This document shows, piece by piece, positions 41,769-51,230 of a stretch of DNA of 64,000 nt. The DNA is from Pararhodobacter sp. (GTDB lineage Bacteria; Pseudomonadota; Alphaproteobacteria; Rhodobacterales; Rhodobacteraceae): contig NZ_JAUCBZ010000015.1 in NCBI RefSeq assembly GCF_034676545.1, forward strand, positions 1,953,001 through 2,017,000. The letters are read 5' to 3'. Numbering within the stretch: the first letter of the stretch is position 1; the number at the start of each line of letters is the position of its first letter. A program made the translations under genes and the position numbers. A model generated the notes under the pieces. It had not been told where the DNA came from, ran no database searches, and was given only the letters and a program-made list of their open reading frames with translations.

Positions 41769-42521
41769 TTAGTATCGCCCGACCAGCAAGCCACCATCGA
41801 CGGTAATGACCTGCCCGGTCAAATAGCGTGCGCCCTGCGAGGCCAGAAAGACAACGACATCCGCGATGTCATCCGGTTCCCCGATGCGCTTGAGTGGAAT
41901 GTACGCAGCGGCGGCTTCCAAGGCTTCCGGGCCAACGGAATGTTCGACCGAGAGTGCTTGCGCGGTTCGGATATACCCAGGTGCAATGCCGTTGACCCGG
42001 ATACCGTGGGCGCCCAATTCGACCGCAAGTCCGCGAACAAGCCCGACCACCCCGGATTTCGCCGCCGAATAGTGAATGTGATCATCCCAGCCATAGGCGA
42101 CACCCATGATGGACGACATGCAGATCATCGAGCCCGACTTTTTGGCTTTCATGGCGGGTGCGACCGCGCGGGCCAAACGCATCATCCCTTTCAGGTCAAT
42201 GTCGAATGTGTGATCCCATTTGGCATCGGTCAATTCGGACAACGGGATTTTATGCGCAATCCCGGCGTTGTTTACCAGGCAGTCAATCGCACCATATTGT
42301 TTTTCAACCAGCGCGACGACTTCATTGCAGCGTTCCGTTGATCTGACGTCCAAAGAATGAAAGTCAGCCGACCCTCCGCCAGCAACGATTTCTATTGCGA
42401 CCTTGCTTCCTTCGGCTTCAAGAATATCGGTGACGATCACATGATAGCCCGCCGCCCCGAACGCAAGTGCTGTTGAGCGGCCAATGCCAATTCCAGCGCC
42501 CGTGATAAGAACCGTTTTCAT
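41769..42521 (-). CDS. Short-chain dehydrogenase/reductase
   Basis: 250 residues, classical SDR. TGAGIGIGRSTALAFGAAGY cofactor motif, NNAGIA, Ser in MSSIMGVAYG and catalytic Y-x3-K in HYSAAKSG; ends YLTGQVITVDGGLLVGRY. The Asp after beta-2 (VTDILEA) suggests NAD preference. Follows a second SDR gene by 12 bases in one operon. Substrate unknown; probably an alcohol or hydroxyacid intermediate of the imide or amide pathway. Confidence 0.82.
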   Translation of the reverse strand: MKTVLITGAGIGIGRSTALAFGAAGYHVIVTDILEAEGSKVAIEIVAGGGSADFHSLDVRSTERCNEVVALVEKQYGAIDCLVNNAGIAHKIPLSELTDAKWDHTFDIDLKGMMRLARAVAPAMKAKKSGSMICMSSIMGVAYGWDDHIHYSAAKSGVVGLVRGLAVELGAHGIRVNGIAPGYIRTAQALSVEHSVGPEALEAAAAYIPLKRIGEPDDIADVVVFLASQGARYLTGQVITVDGGLLVGRY

Positions 42522-42533
42522 CTCAAATCTCCA

Positions 42534-43280
42534 TTACAGCATTACATCGCCACTGTTCGGGCCAAGCGTTTGGCCGACGAAGAGTTTGGCATCATCCGAC
42601 GCGAGAAAGGCAACGGCAGCGGCGACGTCTTCGGGCTCGCCAAACCGGCCCAAGGGCAGTTCCTTTGATTTTGCGGCGCGCCAGTCATCGGACAGCGCCA
42701 TGACCAGTTCCGTATTGATCGGCCCGGGAGCCACGGCATTGACCCGCACCCCCGATGCGCTGACTTCGCGGGCCAAGGCTTTGGTCATGCCGATGATGCC
42801 GGCTTTGGCTGCGGTATAGTGAACCAGCTCGATACCCCCGATCTGGCCCAGTTGTGACGCCAGATTCACGATCACGCCACGCTTGTTGCGCAGCATGGGC
42901 TTTATCGCGCGGTGACTGTTCAGGAAGCACCCCCGCAAGTGGATCGAGATCATCCGGTCCCAATCCGCAAGGGTCATGTCTTTAAACCAGACCTGCTGAA
43001 CGATGCCCGCGTTGTTGACCAGCAGGGAACACTCACCGTAAGTTGCTTCGCAAAATGCGAAGGTTGCCTCAACATCGTCAGGATTTGAGACATCCCCGGC
43101 AAAGGCCTTGGCCTCGCCCCCCGCCGCCGTGATGTTTGCGGCAACCGCGACCGCTGCGGCTTCATTGATGTCATGGACAATGACCTTTGCCCCGTCCATG
43201 GCCAGCCTGTGTGCGATCGCCTTGCCGATCCCGGCACCTGCACCCGTCACGATTGCGATGTGGTCGTTTAATGTCGTCAT
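42534..43280 (-). CDS. Short-chain dehydrogenase/reductase
   Basis: 248 residues from the ATG at 43280, chosen for the GGGAGA upstream; the frame is open for 43 more codons. TGAGAGIGKAIAHRLAMDGA, NNAGIV, Ser in NLASQLGQIGG and Y-x3-K in HYTAAKAG. FabG-like; VHDINEA suggests NAD use. First gene of a two-SDR operon. Promoter presumably in the 342-base gap upstream, which also contains a repeat shared with the amidase promoter. Confidence 0.82.
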   Translation of the reverse strand: MTTLNDHIAIVTGAGAGIGKAIAHRLAMDGAKVIVHDINEAAAVAVAANITAAGGEAKAFAGDVSNPDDVEATFAFCEATYGECSLLVNNAGIVQQVWFKDMTLADWDRMISIHLRGCFLNSHRAIKPMLRNKRGVIVNLASQLGQIGGIELVHYTAAKAGIIGMTKALAREVSASGVRVNAVAPGPINTELVMALSDDWRAAKSKELPLGRFGEPEDVAAAVAFLASDDAKLFVGQTLGPNSGDVML

Positions 43281-43622
43281 CAGGACCGTCTCCCGTTCCA
43301 AGGCCCAAGGCCGTTGCGTTGGTGTCAGCACCAAGCCAAAGGGAAGCATTGCGACCTGCAAGACTGGGCATCTGACGCAATCAGTTTGGCTGATCCCCAT
43401 AAAATGCATTTTGTGTCAAAGAGTCAATATCTCCTTGTCGCTCCGCGCGGACTCACGCGGTTCAAAGGGCGGTGCGGCGTGCGTTCTGGCGGAGGGCGCA
43501 GTCCTGCTCATGGCGCGTCTGCCCTTGGGAACCGTCGTAGGTCCGTCTTTTTTGATCGTGGCCCAAGCTGGCGTTGGCAGCGGTGTGGGCGCATGGGCTG
43601 ACATCCGTGCCGCGCCCATGGG
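43281..43622. promoter_or_regulatory. Promoter gap of the SDR operon
   Basis: 342 bases between the SDR start and the end of the next GntR gene, same strand. Holds TCAAAGAGTCAATAT at 43415-43429, which matches 14 of 15 bases of TCAAAAAGTCAATAT at 35742-35756 just before the amidase start. Both contain TCAA-N4-TCAA direct repeats. The G+C-rich remainder (43435-43620) has no credible gene. Confidence 0.45.
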
Positions 43623-44312
43623 TCAAGCGCTCACGCCCCACCAGCGCAAGGTATTGTCCAGATGATCGCGTATCGCCCTGAGTGTCGCCTCGACATCGCG
43701 CGCCTCGAGCGCGGCGATAATGGCCAAGTGTTCGGTCATTGCCGAGACAATCCGATCCGGCAAAAACGGCCGTGTGTTCTGGATCACCGCAATTCGATCC
43801 CGGTTTTCCGCGTATAGCCGCGCGGCCAGCGTCGATCCGATCCCCACCGACAAGGCGTCGTGCAACGAAAGATCGGTCTCGATGGCGCGGACCGAGAGGC
43901 CGGGCATCGACGTGTCGGTCGCGTCATCCCGCAGGCGTTCATGCGCGTCCCGAAGTGCCGCCAGCGGGATATCGTCGCCCAACTGGATCAAACGCCTTGC
44001 GCCCTCACAATCGAACATTGATCGCAGGTCCAGACACTCGCGTGTCGTTTGGGCTCCGGCATCCATGACCATGACGCCGCGCTTGGGGATCACGATGAAC
44101 AAGCCGCTGGCCTCGGCCCGCTTGACCGCATCGCGGACCGCAGCGGTAGGCATCTCAAGCTGGTCAACCAGCATCGGAATCGACAAGAAATTGCCGCTGG
44201 CCAAACGGCCGTCTCGCAACTGCGCCACCAGCGCCTGATAGGCGCGATCCGCCAAGAGATCGGGCGGCGCATTCGGAGGGCTCGCGCGGGAACTCGTGTT
44301 TGCTATTGTCAT
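43623..44312 (-). CDS. GntR-family regulator with FCD domain
   Basis: 229 residues. N-terminal winged helix (ADRAYQALVAQLRDGRLASG; LVDQLEMPTAAVRDAVKRAE) and an FCD effector domain with metal or ligand His (SMFDCEGARRLIQLG; EHLAIIAALEARDVEATLRA). Divergent from the NCS1 transporter gene, 193 bases apart, so it probably represses that gene. Usual length for the family, in contrast with the double-HTH GntR nearby. Confidence 0.83.
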   Translation of the reverse strand: MTIANTSSRASPPNAPPDLLADRAYQALVAQLRDGRLASGNFLSIPMLVDQLEMPTAAVRDAVKRAEASGLFIVIPKRGVMVMDAGAQTTRECLDLRSMFDCEGARRLIQLGDDIPLAALRDAHERLRDDATDTSMPGLSVRAIETDLSLHDALSVGIGSTLAARLYAENRDRIAVIQNTRPFLPDRIVSAMTEHLAIIAALEARDVEATLRAIRDHLDNTLRWWGVSA

Positions 44313-44505
44313 GGTTCATCACCTTAGACTTGAACTCGGCGTTTACTTTCAAGAAAATCTTGAAGGTCTTTACATGACGTTCCTACTACTCATTCAGACA
44401 CCATATTGCCTAACATTTTAGATAAAACAGTAAATGACATGAGCGAAAGAGCAAACCGGCGGAAATCCGCGTTTGATCCATCATCGACCTGGGAGAGAAT
44501 GGGAC

Positions 44506-45930
44506 ATGAATACGACACACACAGATTACTTGCAGGAGGGCGGTGATACGCTGAAGCCTGTCACCCGCGCCGAGAAATCCTGGGGCTGGTTCGCGATCTT
44601 CAACGTCTGGGCCAACGATATCCAATCGCTTTTCGGCTATTCGCTGGTTGCGTCGCTGTTCATTTCCTTTCATGTCAGCGGCTGGACAGCGTTTGCAGCG
44701 CTGATCACCGCCAGCCTGTTTGTCATGGTTCTGGTGAACCTGTCGGGCGCGGCGGGCGAACGTTATGGCATTCCCTATCCGGTTTTTGCGCGTGCCAGCA
44801 TGGGCACCGCCGGGGCCAAGCTGCCCAGCGTCTTGCGCGCGACCGTGGCGGTGTTCTGGTATGGCGTGCAGGTCTATTTTGCCTCGACCGCCGTGGCGTT
44901 GCTGATCCACTCGATCACCGGATCGACGGGTGGGGCGGAATGGCTCGGCCTGACCTCCGTGGACTGGATCGCGTTCCTCATCGTCTGGGCCTTCCACATC
45001 GTCATCTTCTGGCGCGGCATGAACTGGGTTGAAACCTTCCTGAACATTGCCGGCCCCTTTGTTTACGCGGTGATGATCGGTCTGGTGATTGTCCTGTGGA
45101 TCAAATCGGACGGACAGTTGCTCAGCGCAGCCCGCACGATCTTCGCCAGCCCGGAGGGCACATGGCTGACGGAAATCAACGGCTTCATTGCGATTGTCGG
45201 CACCATGGTGGCCTATTTCGCGGCCGTGATGATCAACTTCAGCGATTTCTCGCGCTACGCCAAGGACAAGAACGCGATGCTCAAGGGCAACTTTGCCGGG
45301 CTGCCGCTGAACATGATCCTGTTCTCGGCACTGGCGCTGTTGACCACGGCGGGTGCTGCCGTTGTTTATGGTGAAGCCATCATCAACCCGACCGAGATCG
45401 TCGAGCGTACCGACAGCGTGCTGCTGGGTGTGATCGCCGCGATCACCTTCTTCGCGGCGACGGTCGGCATCAATCTGGTGGCCAACTTCATCCCCGCCGT
45501 GAATGGCATTGCCAACCTGGCACCGTCGAAAATCAACTTCCGTATGGCGGGCCTGATCACCTCGGGTTTTGCGCTGGTTATCGGCGGCCTGTGGACCGCG
45601 TTCATCAGCAACTTCGGCATCGGCGGCTTCGTCAACACGCTTGGCGCCACGCTGGCCCCGCTCTATGGTATCCTGATCGTCGACTACTACCTGCTGCGCA
45701 AACAGGAACTGAACCGCGATGATCTCTACAATATGAACGGCGGCGCGTATCACTATGGCAATGGCTGGAACGAACACGCGCTGGTCGCATTCGGGATTTC
45801 CGCCGTGTTCTCGGTCGCGACGGTTTGGGTTCCGGTGCTTGGCCAGTTGAGCGGCTATGCCTGGGTCATCGGTGCGGTGCTTGGTGGTGTGATCTTCTAC
45901 TACCGCAGCCGCGGTGCGCATCGCGCCTGA
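44506..45930 (+). CDS. NCS1-family transporter (hydantoin/allantoin/uracil/cytosine type)
   Basis: 474 residues from ATG 44506. Twelve hydrophobic helices; NCS1 landmarks include the N-terminal FAIFNVWANDIQSLFGYSLV, ERYGIPYPVFARASMGTAGA, WRGMNWVETFLNIAGPFVYA and MINFSDFSRYAKDKN, ending with VDYYLLRKQELNRDDLYN. Family members such as Mhp1 and PucI co-transport cyclic ureides or pyrimidines with Na+ or H+. In this window, next to imidase, amidase and hydantoinase-type genes, a cyclic imide, hydantoin or allantoin-like ring is the likely cargo. Confidence 0.88.
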   Translation: MNTTHTDYLQEGGDTLKPVTRAEKSWGWFAIFNVWANDIQSLFGYSLVASLFISFHVSGWTAFAALITASLFVMVLVNLSGAAGERYGIPYPVFARASMGTAGAKLPSVLRATVAVFWYGVQVYFASTAVALLIHSITGSTGGAEWLGLTSVDWIAFLIVWAFHIVIFWRGMNWVETFLNIAGPFVYAVMIGLVIVLWIKSDGQLLSAARTIFASPEGTWLTEINGFIAIVGTMVAYFAAVMINFSDFSRYAKDKNAMLKGNFAGLPLNMILFSALALLTTAGAAVVYGEAIINPTEIVERTDSVLLGVIAAITFFAATVGINLVANFIPAVNGIANLAPSKINFRMAGLITSGFALVIGGLWTAFISNFGIGGFVNTLGATLAPLYGILIVDYYLLRKQELNRDDLYNMNGGAYHYGNGWNEHALVAFGISAVFSVATVWVPVLGQLSGYAWVIGAVLGGVIFYYRSRGAHRA

Positions 45931-45950
45931 GGCGCGCAAAGACGGACCAA

Positions 45951-45979
45951 AAAAGGCCTCACGGTTCGTGGGGCCTTTT
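45951..45979 (+). terminator. Rho-independent terminator of the NCS1 gene
   Basis: AAAAGGCCTCAC (45951-45962) pairs with GTGGGGCCTTTT (45968-45979) with one G-U pair and a GGTTC loop, ending in a T-run. Confidence 0.85.
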
Positions 45980-46104
45980 CCAATTGCCTCGTGCAAACCC
46001 GTTCGGGCTGTGGGTTTCCGGCGGAAACGAGGCGGCAAACTGCATCCGCCGGGCCTGAACATGCCCGAGGGTGGTTTCAGGCCAGAACCCGCCGATCAAG
46101 GGAT

Positions 46105-46617
46105 CTACTCACCAACCTCAAAAAGGCGCGCGTTCGCCACGAGAGCGTCCGGCGCAAATCTGAAAATGGTCATCTCATCAACGCTATAGGCCCCGAGGCG
46201 TCGGTAAAACTTGATGGTCGGCGCGTTCCAGTCCAGAACGCCCCATTCCAGCATCTGGCAGTTCCGGTCCAGGGCCAGCTTGCAAAGATAGCCCATGATG
46301 ATCTTTCCCAGACCCTGATGGCGCACAGGAGAGTCCATCAAGAAGCCATCAATATAAAGCCCGGAACGACCGGTAAACGCCGATGATTTCTGGCAAAAGT
46401 AGGCGAAACCGACGATCTCTCCCTTGTAGATCCCGAACACCGCCTCGCCCAGCTTTTCCTCCAGCAACCGTTTGATTTGCGGCGTCGTTGCCGTGATCTT
46501 GTCCGCCATCTTTTGATAGGCGCCAAGTTTTTTCATGTATTGCACGACAAGTTCCGCGTCGTCCGAAGACGCATGCCGGATCTGGAAATCGGGATTGGCG
46601 GTCTTGATTTTCTGCAC
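46105..46617 (-). CDS. GNAT-family N-acetyltransferase
   Basis: 170 residues. Acetyltransf_1 fold: QIRHASSDDAELVVQYMKKL start, GIYKGEIVGFAYFCQ strand, the YIDGFLMDSPVRHQGLGKII acetyl-CoA loop (R/Q-x-x-G-x-G/A), then EWGVLDWNAPTIKFYRRLGA. Resembles diamine/thialysine-type acetyltransferases (SSAT-like) in its Y-I-D-G-F and W-N-x-x-A pattern, so a polyamine or amino substrate is possible. Confidence 0.8.
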   Translation of the reverse strand: MQKIKTANPDFQIRHASSDDAELVVQYMKKLGAYQKMADKITATTPQIKRLLEEKLGEAVFGIYKGEIVGFAYFCQKSSAFTGRSGLYIDGFLMDSPVRHQGLGKIIMGYLCKLALDRNCQMLEWGVLDWNAPTIKFYRRLGAYSVDEMTIFRFAPDALVANARLFEVGE

Positions 46618-47301
46618 GGTGCACTTTCCTTCAGCGCGTGTTGCACTGGGTAGATATCAACCAGGCCCTGACGGCAATCAATGGCATTCCGCCAAACACT
46701 GCCGATGTGCGGGTGATCGACGGGTTGCCGGGGCGCGCCAATCGGTCAACAGCGGCGCGTTACACCCGTGTGGTGACAAAGGCGACCCCAAGCACCGTGC
46801 GGAAAATCAAGACCGTCAAAACCCGATTTCACCGCCTTGCGCATTCATCACGCAGTCCCGAACTGTTGCGAATCCGCCCTGTCGACGCGAACCGCGGGCT
46901 TGGTCGTTTCAGCATGTTTGCCATTGCGACGAAAACGCCGGGCACTCTGAATGTGACGGGCGCATTTGCGGAGCCAAGCCACGGCACCAATCGGCGCGAC
47001 CTGTCGGCCATGTTTGCGCCACTGCGTGAAAATGGAATCGGTTCAAACGCCTGATGCGCCCGTGCAACGCAAGAAACCCGTCAAAGTCACTTGCCTGAAT
47101 TGAAGGTCAGTTCCCGCACGGCAATGTGTATCGGCCTTGCACGCCCTGCCGGAATACCCGCACAACAATGGCGCGGGGCCGTTGATCCATTCTGAACCAT
47201 GTTCGCGTTTGCGTCGCCCACCAACCGCGCGCTTTCAATTTCCTTGGTCTTTGCGCCTTTGATCACATAGCATCCGGCGCGGGCAATCAAGGCGAACCGA
47301 C
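46618..47301. other. 684-base gap with no convincing gene
   Basis: One plus-strand frame (46638-47054, 138 codons) and a minus-strand frame (47087-47290) exist, but neither shows a domain, a good ribosome site or convincing protein character. AT content rises near 46620, probably the promoter of the GNAT gene. Confidence 0.5.
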
Positions 47302-48597
47302 ATGGGCAAAGTCATCGTTCTGGGTGGATACGGGCTGATCGGTTCGGCCTGTATGATTGCCCTGAGGGACGCCGGGTTTTCCGTCACAGGCGTCGGACGA
47401 TCAAAACCCAGCGCGCTCAAGGCTGACCCCTCCGCCGATTGGGTGATCCGCGACATTCCCTCGATCACCGTCGATGAGTGGCGCGGCCTGCTGTCCGGGG
47501 TTGATGTCGTTGTCAACGCCTCGGGCGCGCTGCAAGATGGGGCGCGCGACGATCTGGCGGCGATCCATGTGACGGCGCTGTCCCGTCTGGCAGAGGCCGC
47601 GGCCGGTTTACCGCTGCGCATCGTGCAGATCTCGGCGGCGGGGGTGTCCCAGGATGCCTCAACCGCGTTTTTCCGCACCAAGGCACAGGGCGACGCGATC
47701 CTCTGCGCGAGTGCCCTTGATTGGGTCATTTTGCGGCCCACCCTTGTGCTGTCCCCGGATGCCTATGGCGGCACTGCCTTGTTGCGCGCCGCAAGCGCAG
47801 TGCCGATGCTCGCGCCCCGGATCATGCCGGATGCGCAGGTTCAGACGGTCTATGTTGGCGACGTCGCGAATGCCGTCGTCGCTGCGGCGCGGGGCAGGGT
47901 GCCGTCGCGGTTGATCGCCGACCTGACCGAGCGTGGGACCCGGTCGTTTCCCGAATTGACGGATCGCGTGCGTCGCTGGCAAGGCTGGCCCGAGCCGCGC
48001 TTTCGCCCGCGCGTGCCGGGTTTCGTCGTTGCGGCGCTGGGCAAGGGTGCGGATCTGCTGGGATATCTCGGCTGGCGCTCGCCGCTGCGAACCACCGCGC
48101 TGCGCGCACTTCAAGACGGGATCGTGGGCGACCCGGACGCCTGGGAAAATGCCGGCGGCAGCCCCTGCCGATCGCTGGACGAGACATTGGCGCTGTTGCC
48201 CGCCACGCGGCAGGAGAGGCTGTTTGCCCGCGCCTATCTGGCCTTGCCGCTGGCGATTGCGACGCTGTCGCTTTTCTGGTGCCTGACCGGCCTGATCACG
48301 CTGCTGGATCCGGCGCGGGCCATGGCGATCCTGACGGCGCGCGCCGCGCCGGACTGGACCGTTGGCCCGAGCGTGATCGGCGGTGCGCTTGCCGATCTCG
48401 CGTTGGGCCTCGCGATCCTCTGGCGGCGCTGGACCAAACCCGCCGCGCTGGGCATGCTGGGTCTGTCGGGCGCCTATCTGATCGGCAGCCTCGTCGCGGC
48501 GCCGGATCTGTGGGCCGATCCGCTGGGGCCGATGGTCAAGGTCTTCCCCGGCATGGCCCTTGCCGCGATGGTCTGGCTGTTGATGGAGGAGCGATGA
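47302..48597 (+). CDS. NAD(P)-binding epimerase-like protein fused to a DoxX-like membrane domain
   Basis: 431 residues. Residues 1-220 are an atypical SDR/NmrA-like Rossmann domain (VIVLGGYGLIGSACMIALRD, RIVQISAAGVSQDASTAFFR, LRPTLVLSPDAYGGTALLRA). Residues about 310-430 contain four hydrophobic helices of the DoxX-like_1 domain (LPLAIATLSLFWCLTGLITL; GGALADLALGLAILWRRWTK). The fusion is known from several proteobacteria with no established reaction. The stop overlaps the start of a DUF2269 gene (ATGA), a recurring partner. Confidence 0.78.
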   Translation: MGKVIVLGGYGLIGSACMIALRDAGFSVTGVGRSKPSALKADPSADWVIRDIPSITVDEWRGLLSGVDVVVNASGALQDGARDDLAAIHVTALSRLAEAAAGLPLRIVQISAAGVSQDASTAFFRTKAQGDAILCASALDWVILRPTLVLSPDAYGGTALLRAASAVPMLAPRIMPDAQVQTVYVGDVANAVVAAARGRVPSRLIADLTERGTRSFPELTDRVRRWQGWPEPRFRPRVPGFVVAALGKGADLLGYLGWRSPLRTTALRALQDGIVGDPDAWENAGGSPCRSLDETLALLPATRQERLFARAYLALPLAIATLSLFWCLTGLITLLDPARAMAILTARAAPDWTVGPSVIGGALADLALGLAILWRRWTKPAALGMLGLSGAYLIGSLVAAPDLWADPLGPMVKVFPGMALAAMVWLLMEER

Positions 48598-49061
48598 TCT
48601 ACGAGATCCTGCGTCTCCTGCATGTCCTTGGCGCGACGGTCCTGATCGGAACCGGGGCCGGGATCGCCTTTTTCATGGTGATCTCGAACCATAGCCGTGA
48701 TCCGCGACTGATCGCGCATGTTGCCGGAATCGTCGTTCTGGCCGACACGCTGTTCACCGCCACGGCAGCGATTGCGCAGCCCATTACCGGGTATCTGTTG
48801 GCCCGCGAGGCTGGCTGGCCGCTGCTGAGTGGCTGGGTCGCATGGTCGCTTGTGCTGTATGTCGTTATCGGCCTGTTCTGGTTGCCGGTTGTCTGGATGC
48901 AAATCCGGTTGCGCAACCTTGCCACCGCCGCGCGCGATGCGGGCGCACCTCTGCCAGACAGCTATCACCGGCTCTACCGATGGTGGTTCGCCTTCGGGTT
49001 TCCGGCTTTTGCGGCCATCTTGGCGATCCTCTGGCTGATGCTGACCAAGCCTTTGCTCTGA
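48594..49061 (+). CDS. DUF2269 membrane protein
   Basis: 155 residues with four predicted membrane helices; starts MIYEILRLLHVLGATVLIGT with the conserved His in helix 1, and contains DTLFTATAAIAQPITGYLLA and YHRLYRWWFAFGFPAFAAIL. Matches the DUF2269 integral membrane family. Translationally coupled to the DoxX-fused epimerase-like gene and likely its membrane partner. Confidence 0.78.
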   Translation: MIYEILRLLHVLGATVLIGTGAGIAFFMVISNHSRDPRLIAHVAGIVVLADTLFTATAAIAQPITGYLLAREAGWPLLSGWVAWSLVLYVVIGLFWLPVVWMQIRLRNLATAARDAGAPLPDSYHRLYRWWFAFGFPAFAAILAILWLMLTKPLL

Positions 49062-49268
49062 AGGCGTTCAATTCGCGGGTGCGGAACCGCTGGCACCCGT
49101 CGCCATGCCGGTCTGGCGGACGGGGGCATGATCACGAAACCCGTCGTGAGGGGGCTTTGCAACTCATGCTTGCATGCGGTGACGGGCTGGCCCAAGCTCA
49201 CAGGCGTTTTGCCCGCCAGCATCCGGCCGAGGTGGCCGGGTGTAGTTTTGATGGAATTGGAGAATCAC

Positions 49269-49793
49269 ATGAAATTTGGTTTATCTCTGTTTGCGGTGCT
49301 CATTCTGGCGACACCCGCTCTGGCCTTCGAAACCGAAGAGATCGGCGTGCTTGAGGCGCGCTTTGGTGACGAGAATATTTCGCAGCCGACGGTGATCGCT
49401 CGCAGCGAGAATGAGACATCGGCCACGGCATTTCTGTTTTTGGCAGGCGGGGGATTTTCGTCCTTCAGTATCGCGGGTTACAGTCTCGACAACAAGCGGC
49501 TGAGCCTGGAGCTGGACTACATGTCGGAACGGCCAGCAGTGGGCACGGTGCCGATTGGCGTGACGATCACCTATGCACCACAAGGCACCGCCCAGCACTG
49601 GACCTCCGAGGGCGCGCCGACGCCGCCCGCCATCAGCTTCACGAGGCTGGACGTCGTTGGCGAGGAAGGCCACGCGGTTGGAACCTTTGCCGCGTTGCTG
49701 TGCTATGCGGACGGCTACGGAGTCGAGGCTGATACCGCGAACTGCCGCCAAATCGACGGCCACTTTGATACACGGTTCTTTGTTGAGCAATGA
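49269..49793 (+). CDS. Exported hypothetical protein
   Basis: 174 residues from ATG 49269 (GGAGAA upstream); an upstream in-frame start exists but lies outside a sensible signal. Signal peptide MKFGLSLFAVLILATPALAF with cleavage after ALA. The mature part has no recognised domain. It has a Cys pair (LLCYADG and NCRQIDG) and a beta-rich look, suggesting a small periplasmic domain. Confidence 0.6.
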   Translation: MKFGLSLFAVLILATPALAFETEEIGVLEARFGDENISQPTVIARSENETSATAFLFLAGGGFSSFSIAGYSLDNKRLSLELDYMSERPAVGTVPIGVTITYAPQGTAQHWTSEGAPTPPAISFTRLDVVGEEGHAVGTFAALLCYADGYGVEADTANCRQIDGHFDTRFFVEQ

Positions 49794-50424
49794 CGACCGG
49801 CAATCAATGCCCGAAGGAGCAGTGTATTGGATGTTCGTCCAATGCGCTGCGTATTGCCGGTTTCAGTCTGTGAATTGGCCAATGATGTGGAAAATTGTCC
49901 TGCGCCCGCTTTTGGGCAAACCTGTCAGGGCGAGGGGTTAGACTCAGCGGACGACATGGCAGCCGTCAGTCTGCATTCGCTGTCCATCAGACCAAAATTC
50001 CAGCTTTATCTACGGCCAACGGTGCAAATTGGCCGTCGGACCTTCGTTCGGGGTCGACGCCGGTATGATATGCGACTCATCTGAATTGTCATCAACCAAG
50101 ACTGGACAAGTGGTCGCACCGATATCAGGCGCAATATCAGCGGCGGCGTTCCAGGCGAATGAAAGACCAAGTATTCACGCAGTGGATTTTCACACATGAG
50201 CCGTGGCCATGATGAATACCGAGTTGAAAATTGAACGCTTGTCTTATGGTTTTTGCAAGCTCCCGGATTAGTCGGGGCCACGGCCCGCCACGCCATTCAT
50301 GGCGCTCGGTGGCGGCGGTTGGATCGTAAATCGCTTGGTCCTTGGACCTGTCAGCGGTGCTCCGTCTTGCCACGGCGCGCGGCATTTCATGCGCGAGGAG
50401 TTCCGGGCCTGAACACCCCAAGAC
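49794..50424. other. 631-base gap with no convincing gene
   Basis: Converging genes on each side. Several overlapping short frames occur on both strands without start signals or recognisable domains. No strong hairpin or repeat was found. Confidence 0.5.
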
Positions 50425-50853
50425 CTATTCCGGGCAGCGGCGATAGAGGCGCGGATCGTCCCAGCGGGCGCGCCCGTCTGTCAGGCCCACGGCATAGGCA
50501 TAGAACGCATCCGCGCTGATCCAGACGGCAATCGTGCTCTCGCCAATGATCGGAAGCCACGTTGTGCGGCCAGAGAACTCCGACAATTCATAAACAATTT
50601 CAGGGCGGTTGGGCGCTGCATACACAAGCCCATGATCGCCGTTGGCCCGCAGTTGGATGGGGTTTTTACAGGCGTCGGGGGAAACGCCATCCGCACCGTT
50701 CGCGTCGGGAATACCAGCAGCCCAGAATCCGTCAAACGGGGCCGAGACGCCGTTGGGGATATCGGCGACACCAACACGCGGGAATTCTGCGTGGGCAGCG
50801 GAGCCAAGGCTCAGTGCCAGCATAAGCGCGGGGTAGAGAAATGATCGCCGCAC
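50425..50853 (-). CDS. Exported hypothetical protein
   Basis: 142 residues. Signal peptide MRRSFLYPALMLALSLGSAA (cleavage after AHA), then a small domain with two cysteines (PDACKNPIQ and YRRCPE) that may form a disulfide. No family recognised. The size and pattern suggest a periplasmic protein of unknown role. Confidence 0.6.
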   Translation of the reverse strand: MRRSFLYPALMLALSLGSAAHAEFPRVGVADIPNGVSAPFDGFWAAGIPDANGADGVSPDACKNPIQLRANGDHGLVYAAPNRPEIVYELSEFSGRTTWLPIIGESTIAVWISADAFYAYAVGLTDGRARWDDPRLYRRCPE

Positions 50854-51230
50854 GGTCAGGCTCTTTCGTGTCAGTGGATATTGCGACAGGCTACGCGCAA
50901 CAAAGCAGATTTCGCGTCAAACACCATCGTATATTTCAGCCCCGCGGTAAATTCGTAAAGTTCTATGGTCCTTACCGCCGTTGGCCGATCTTCGTGTCGG
51001 TGTGTGACATATAGGGTCAGCGCACACTTGAATGCACGAAAAAGGCCGACTGCTCCGAAGCCATTGCCAAATGTGACAATCGGCTTCGGTCAAGAACTGG
51101 ACCGGTGGATAGGCTGCCCAAAAGCTTGGTCGATCATGCGTCAAGCGTTTCAACCGCCGCCAAGGACCCTTGCCCGCCAATGGCCTTTCCCGTCTTGCAG
51201 GGCCCTGTGCCGCGTTGTGGACGCCAGTGG
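50854..51230. other. 377-base gap
   Basis: No gene recognised. A modest hairpin (GAAGCC at about 51056 with GGCTTC at about 51086, flanking an ATTG/CAAT match) may be a terminator for the TehB-like gene that ends at 51231 on the minus strand. Confidence 0.4.

Noticed and set aside
44410..46062. 550-codon minus-strand frame antisense to the NCS1 transporter
   Set aside because: Charged, low-complexity shadow frame opposite a clear membrane transporter.
46638..47054. 138-codon plus-strand frame in the gap after the GNAT gene
   Set aside because: No ribosome site, no recognisable domain, and unusual composition for this genome; kept only as a note in the gap entry.
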